Source: G965195345 sp965277625 (GTDB taxonomy: Bacteria; Pseudomonadota; Gammaproteobacteria; CAKMZV01). From it: a stretch of DNA of 64,000 bases. This document shows positions 62,275-64,000 of this stretch, piece after piece. The notes beneath the pieces are model-generated. The model saw only the letters and a list, made by a program, of their open reading frames with translations, searched no databases and was not told the origin of the DNA. The DNA lies in contig OZ255827.1 of NCBI GenBank assembly GCA_965277625.1, positions 682,001-746,000 of the forward strand, given 5' to 3'. How positions within the stretch are numbered: the stretch's first letter is position 1; each line of letters opens with the position of its first letter. A program made the position numbers and the translations under genes.

Positions 62275-62901
62275 TCATGTTTTGTCTTCTGGCACATAAA
62301 CGCCGCCAGAAACAATCATTTTTATGGCTTCATCGACGCTCATATCCAATGGTCTCACATTTTTATATGAAGTCATGATGAAGTAACCAGAAGTTGGGTT
62401 TGGCGTGGTTGGCACAAAAAGGTTGATGCTTTCTTCGGCGTCATTGATCTTACGATGTGCCTCACCTTGTTGGAGACCAGACTGAAAGGCAATGGTCCAA
62501 AGTCCTTTGCGCGGATACTCTATTAGATAGACTTTGCTAAAATTATTATTTCCACTTAATACCACAGCCTCAGTCATTTGTTTAATGGCTTTATAAATGG
62601 TTCTAACAAAAGGGATGCTGTCTAGCAATTGCTCCCAAAAGAGAACCAGGCGATTGCCAAGATAATTGGAAACAATTAATCCCGTTACATAAATGATGAT
62701 AACGGTAAAGACGATGCCAAATCCAGTATAGTCATGACCTAACAAGTTTTCAGACTGCCAATTTTCGGGTAGAAATTCGATCAAATCATCAAAAAAATTG
62801 ATGATAAAGCGCAACACAATAAAAGTGGTTGCCAGAGGAATCCAAACCAAAAGACCCGCTATGATATGACGTCTGATTAGGAGGATTATTGATTTAATCA
62901 T
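62275..62901 (-). CDS. DUF502 family membrane protein
   Basis: A 208-residue protein with two hydrophobic segments (HIIAGLLVWIPLATTFIVLR and IVFTVIIIYVTGLIVSNYLG) and the family segment SIPFVRTIYKAIKQMTEAV. DUF502 proteins are widespread inner-membrane proteins of unknown function, and the gene commonly precedes aspS in gammaproteobacteria, as here. Charged C-terminal residues suggest a cytoplasmic tail. It lies 37 bases before the aspS start. Confidence 0.9.
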   Translation of the reverse strand: MIKSIILLIRRHIIAGLLVWIPLATTFIVLRFIINFFDDLIEFLPENWQSENLLGHDYTGFGIVFTVIIIYVTGLIVSNYLGNRLVLFWEQLLDSIPFVRTIYKAIKQMTEAVVLSGNNNFSKVYLIEYPRKGLWTIAFQSGLQQGEAHRKINDAEESINLFVPTTPNPTSGYFIMTSYKNVRPLDMSVDEAIKMIVSGGVYVPEDKT

Positions 62902-63043
62902 GGATTGTTCTATGTCAAACTCAGGGCTGATTTAAGGTTGGAGACTGATGGATAAGCCACGCTCAGCCAAGGTGAAAATTATACCTTCTAAAAGGTTTTG
63001 AAAAAAAGGGTTTTGGGTTGAAATGCGTGTGGATTAAAAGAAA

Positions 63044-63640
63044 TCAGCGATATTTCTGAGCGTCTTGTAGAAATTGCTTTGCTTGTTCTTTATTAAATTT
63101 ATCTAAATAAACAACATCATAACCCAATTGCTTGTAATGGTTACGCTCAGCGGGTGCAGAATCAGTGATGCTGATGAATTCTGGATACAGCTTTGTGTTT
63201 ATATTTTGCCATTTAGAAGTGACCGAACAGACGGATAAATTGACACCAAAATGATTCAACTGATTAAAAGTCAGTTTTAATTCAGGCGTTTGGGCGACTT
63301 GACTTTCCACCAAAGAAGTCAACTCACGACCATGGGACAGCACAACAATGTCAATGGTGGGGATTTTTTTCCGAACAGCTTCAATTTGGGCAATGACATA
63401 ATTTGAGTTTTTAATCCAAAATTCAGGATTATTACTTTCAACATCTAAAACAAGCCCTTGAGGTTTTATGGGAGCACGGATGAGTTGTTGAATGTCTGGA
63501 TGAACAGTGATTTGTGCCACAGGTTGGCGGGTAAACCAAAGTGAACTAAAAACAATAAAACTTAAAACAAGAAATATAATCAGCAGCTTTAATTTGGACG
63601 TGCTTTTTTCTTGTTCTTCTTTATAAAAAATATCTTGCAT
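63044..63640 (-). CDS. Membrane-anchored protein with DsrE-like fold (tentative)
   Basis: A 198-residue product with one N-terminal membrane anchor (LLIIFLVLSFIVFSSLWF) after a charged cytoplasmic tail. The rest looks periplasmic and has the alternating strand/helix pattern of DsrE/DsrF-like domains: a strand (GLVLDVESNN), a helix, IDIVVLSHGRELTSL, and LNHFGVNLSVCS where a conserved Cys sits at the end of a strand. In DsrE proteins that Cys position carries sulphur, but the family call is by eye. It is monocistronic between DUF502 and trpF. Confidence 0.6.
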   Translation of the reverse strand: MQDIFYKEEQEKSTSKLKLLIIFLVLSFIVFSSLWFTRQPVAQITVHPDIQQLIRAPIKPQGLVLDVESNNPEFWIKNSNYVIAQIEAVRKKIPTIDIVVLSHGRELTSLVESQVAQTPELKLTFNQLNHFGVNLSVCSVTSKWQNINTKLYPEFISITDSAPAERNHYKQLGYDVVYLDKFNKEQAKQFLQDAQKYR

Positions 63641-63845
63641 TGTTACAATAAAATCATCATCTCATAGAGACTCGTTTCAAAAATAATCTCTTTGACTCCC
63701 ACCTTAGCGAATTATACCAATGCAAAATCAAATTTGATAGAAAAATCAATCATTTGTTGTAAGATTTGAAATTCGTTAATCAGAACATTGGTTTAAGTTC
63801 ATTCAATCTTTATACGTTGACGATCAAATTCCCTTCAAAAAATGT

Positions 63846-64000
63846 TCAACAGATGCCACGGGCCTTATGGATAAAATCGATGATTTTTTGATGCGACTTA
63901 ACGCCAGGTTGTTGTTCCACACCTGAACTCACATCAATGCCCCAGCCGTGAAAATGGTCTAAGGACGACTGAACATTATCGGGCGTTAAACCCCCAGCGA
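63846..64000 (-). CDS. trpF: Phosphoribosylanthranilate isomerase, 3' end only
   Basis: Translating the minus strand from the window edge gives about 51 residues ending at a TGA at 63848-63846. They read AGGLTPDNVQSSLDHFHGW then GIDVSSGVEQQPGVKSHQKI, the C-terminal barrel segment of TrpF that includes the phosphate-binding loop and the DVSSGVE motif. The enzyme performs the third tryptophan-specific step. The remaining three quarters lie beyond 64000. Confidence 0.93.
   Translation of the reverse strand, partial: AGGLTPDNVQSSLDHFHGWGIDVSSGVEQQPGVKSHQKIIDFIHKARGIC

Overview
The window reads as a chromosomal segment of a gammaproteobacterium with a moderately AT-rich genome. Several gene neighbourhoods are characteristic of that class: ubiG-mupP-yciK, gloB-mltD, purM-purN-DUF3108, rplM-rpsI, DUF502-aspS, trkH-trkA, and hflD, yceH and an ftsK with a C-terminal winged helix. 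A mevalonate kinase-like gene and a diphosphomevalonate decarboxylase sit inside one of these operons, so isoprenoids are probably made by the mevalonate route, which is a minority trait among gammaproteobacteria. I cannot fix the genus. I see no rRNA, tRNA, CRISPR array, insertion sequence or prophage.

Region 1 (1-6043) is a minus-strand operon of at least five genes that runs off the left edge. In transcription order it encodes a Rieske oxygenase, an enolase-superfamily (MR/MLE) enzyme, a double-hotdog MaoC-type hydratase, an MmgE/PrpD protein and a class III CoA-transferase. It looks like a catabolic pathway for an oxidised or quaternary-amine carboxylic acid, but the substrate cannot be read from the sequence. 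A 630-base AT-rich gap with three short perfect palindromes precedes it.

Region 2 (6044-21089) holds three plus-strand genes for surface proteins: a lipoprotein, a TraF_2-like outer-membrane barrel, and a giant lipoprotein of about 3,940 residues. The giant contains about 31 cadherin-like repeats, a C-type-lectin-like domain and a C-terminal seven-repeat FG-GAP propeller. A block of 15 units, each exactly 279 bases, lies in its centre with a 1,395-base higher-order copy pattern.

Region 3 (21205-48681) is mostly housekeeping. It carries thiC and dapF; the rplM-rpsI operon with a clear promoter and terminator; a GT87-type membrane glycosyltransferase; the operon gloB-mltD-mvk-mvaD-ubiG-mupP-yciK; the run purM-purN-DUF3108-hflD-yaaA-lipA; a minus-strand group with ftsK, trkA, trkH and queA plus yceH; a sodium/alanine symporter with a strong terminator; and an isolated O-antigen-ligase-family gene.

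Region 4 (48682-64000) carries uvrA; two cyclophilins; gltX coupled to an unrecognised 440-residue protein; a secreted unknown; a SerB-like HAD phosphatase; queH; an orphan family-5 solute-binding lipoprotein; and an L,D-transpeptidase without a signal peptide. Convergent to these are aspS with DUF502 and a small lipoprotein with a Kunitz/BPTI protease-inhibitor domain. A DsrE-like membrane-anchored protein and the 3' end of trpF close the window.

The most interesting items are the Region 1 catabolic operon, the giant repeat adhesin with its two companion genes, the Kunitz-domain lipoprotein, and single-residue departures from family consensus in the glyoxalase II and mevalonate kinase genes.
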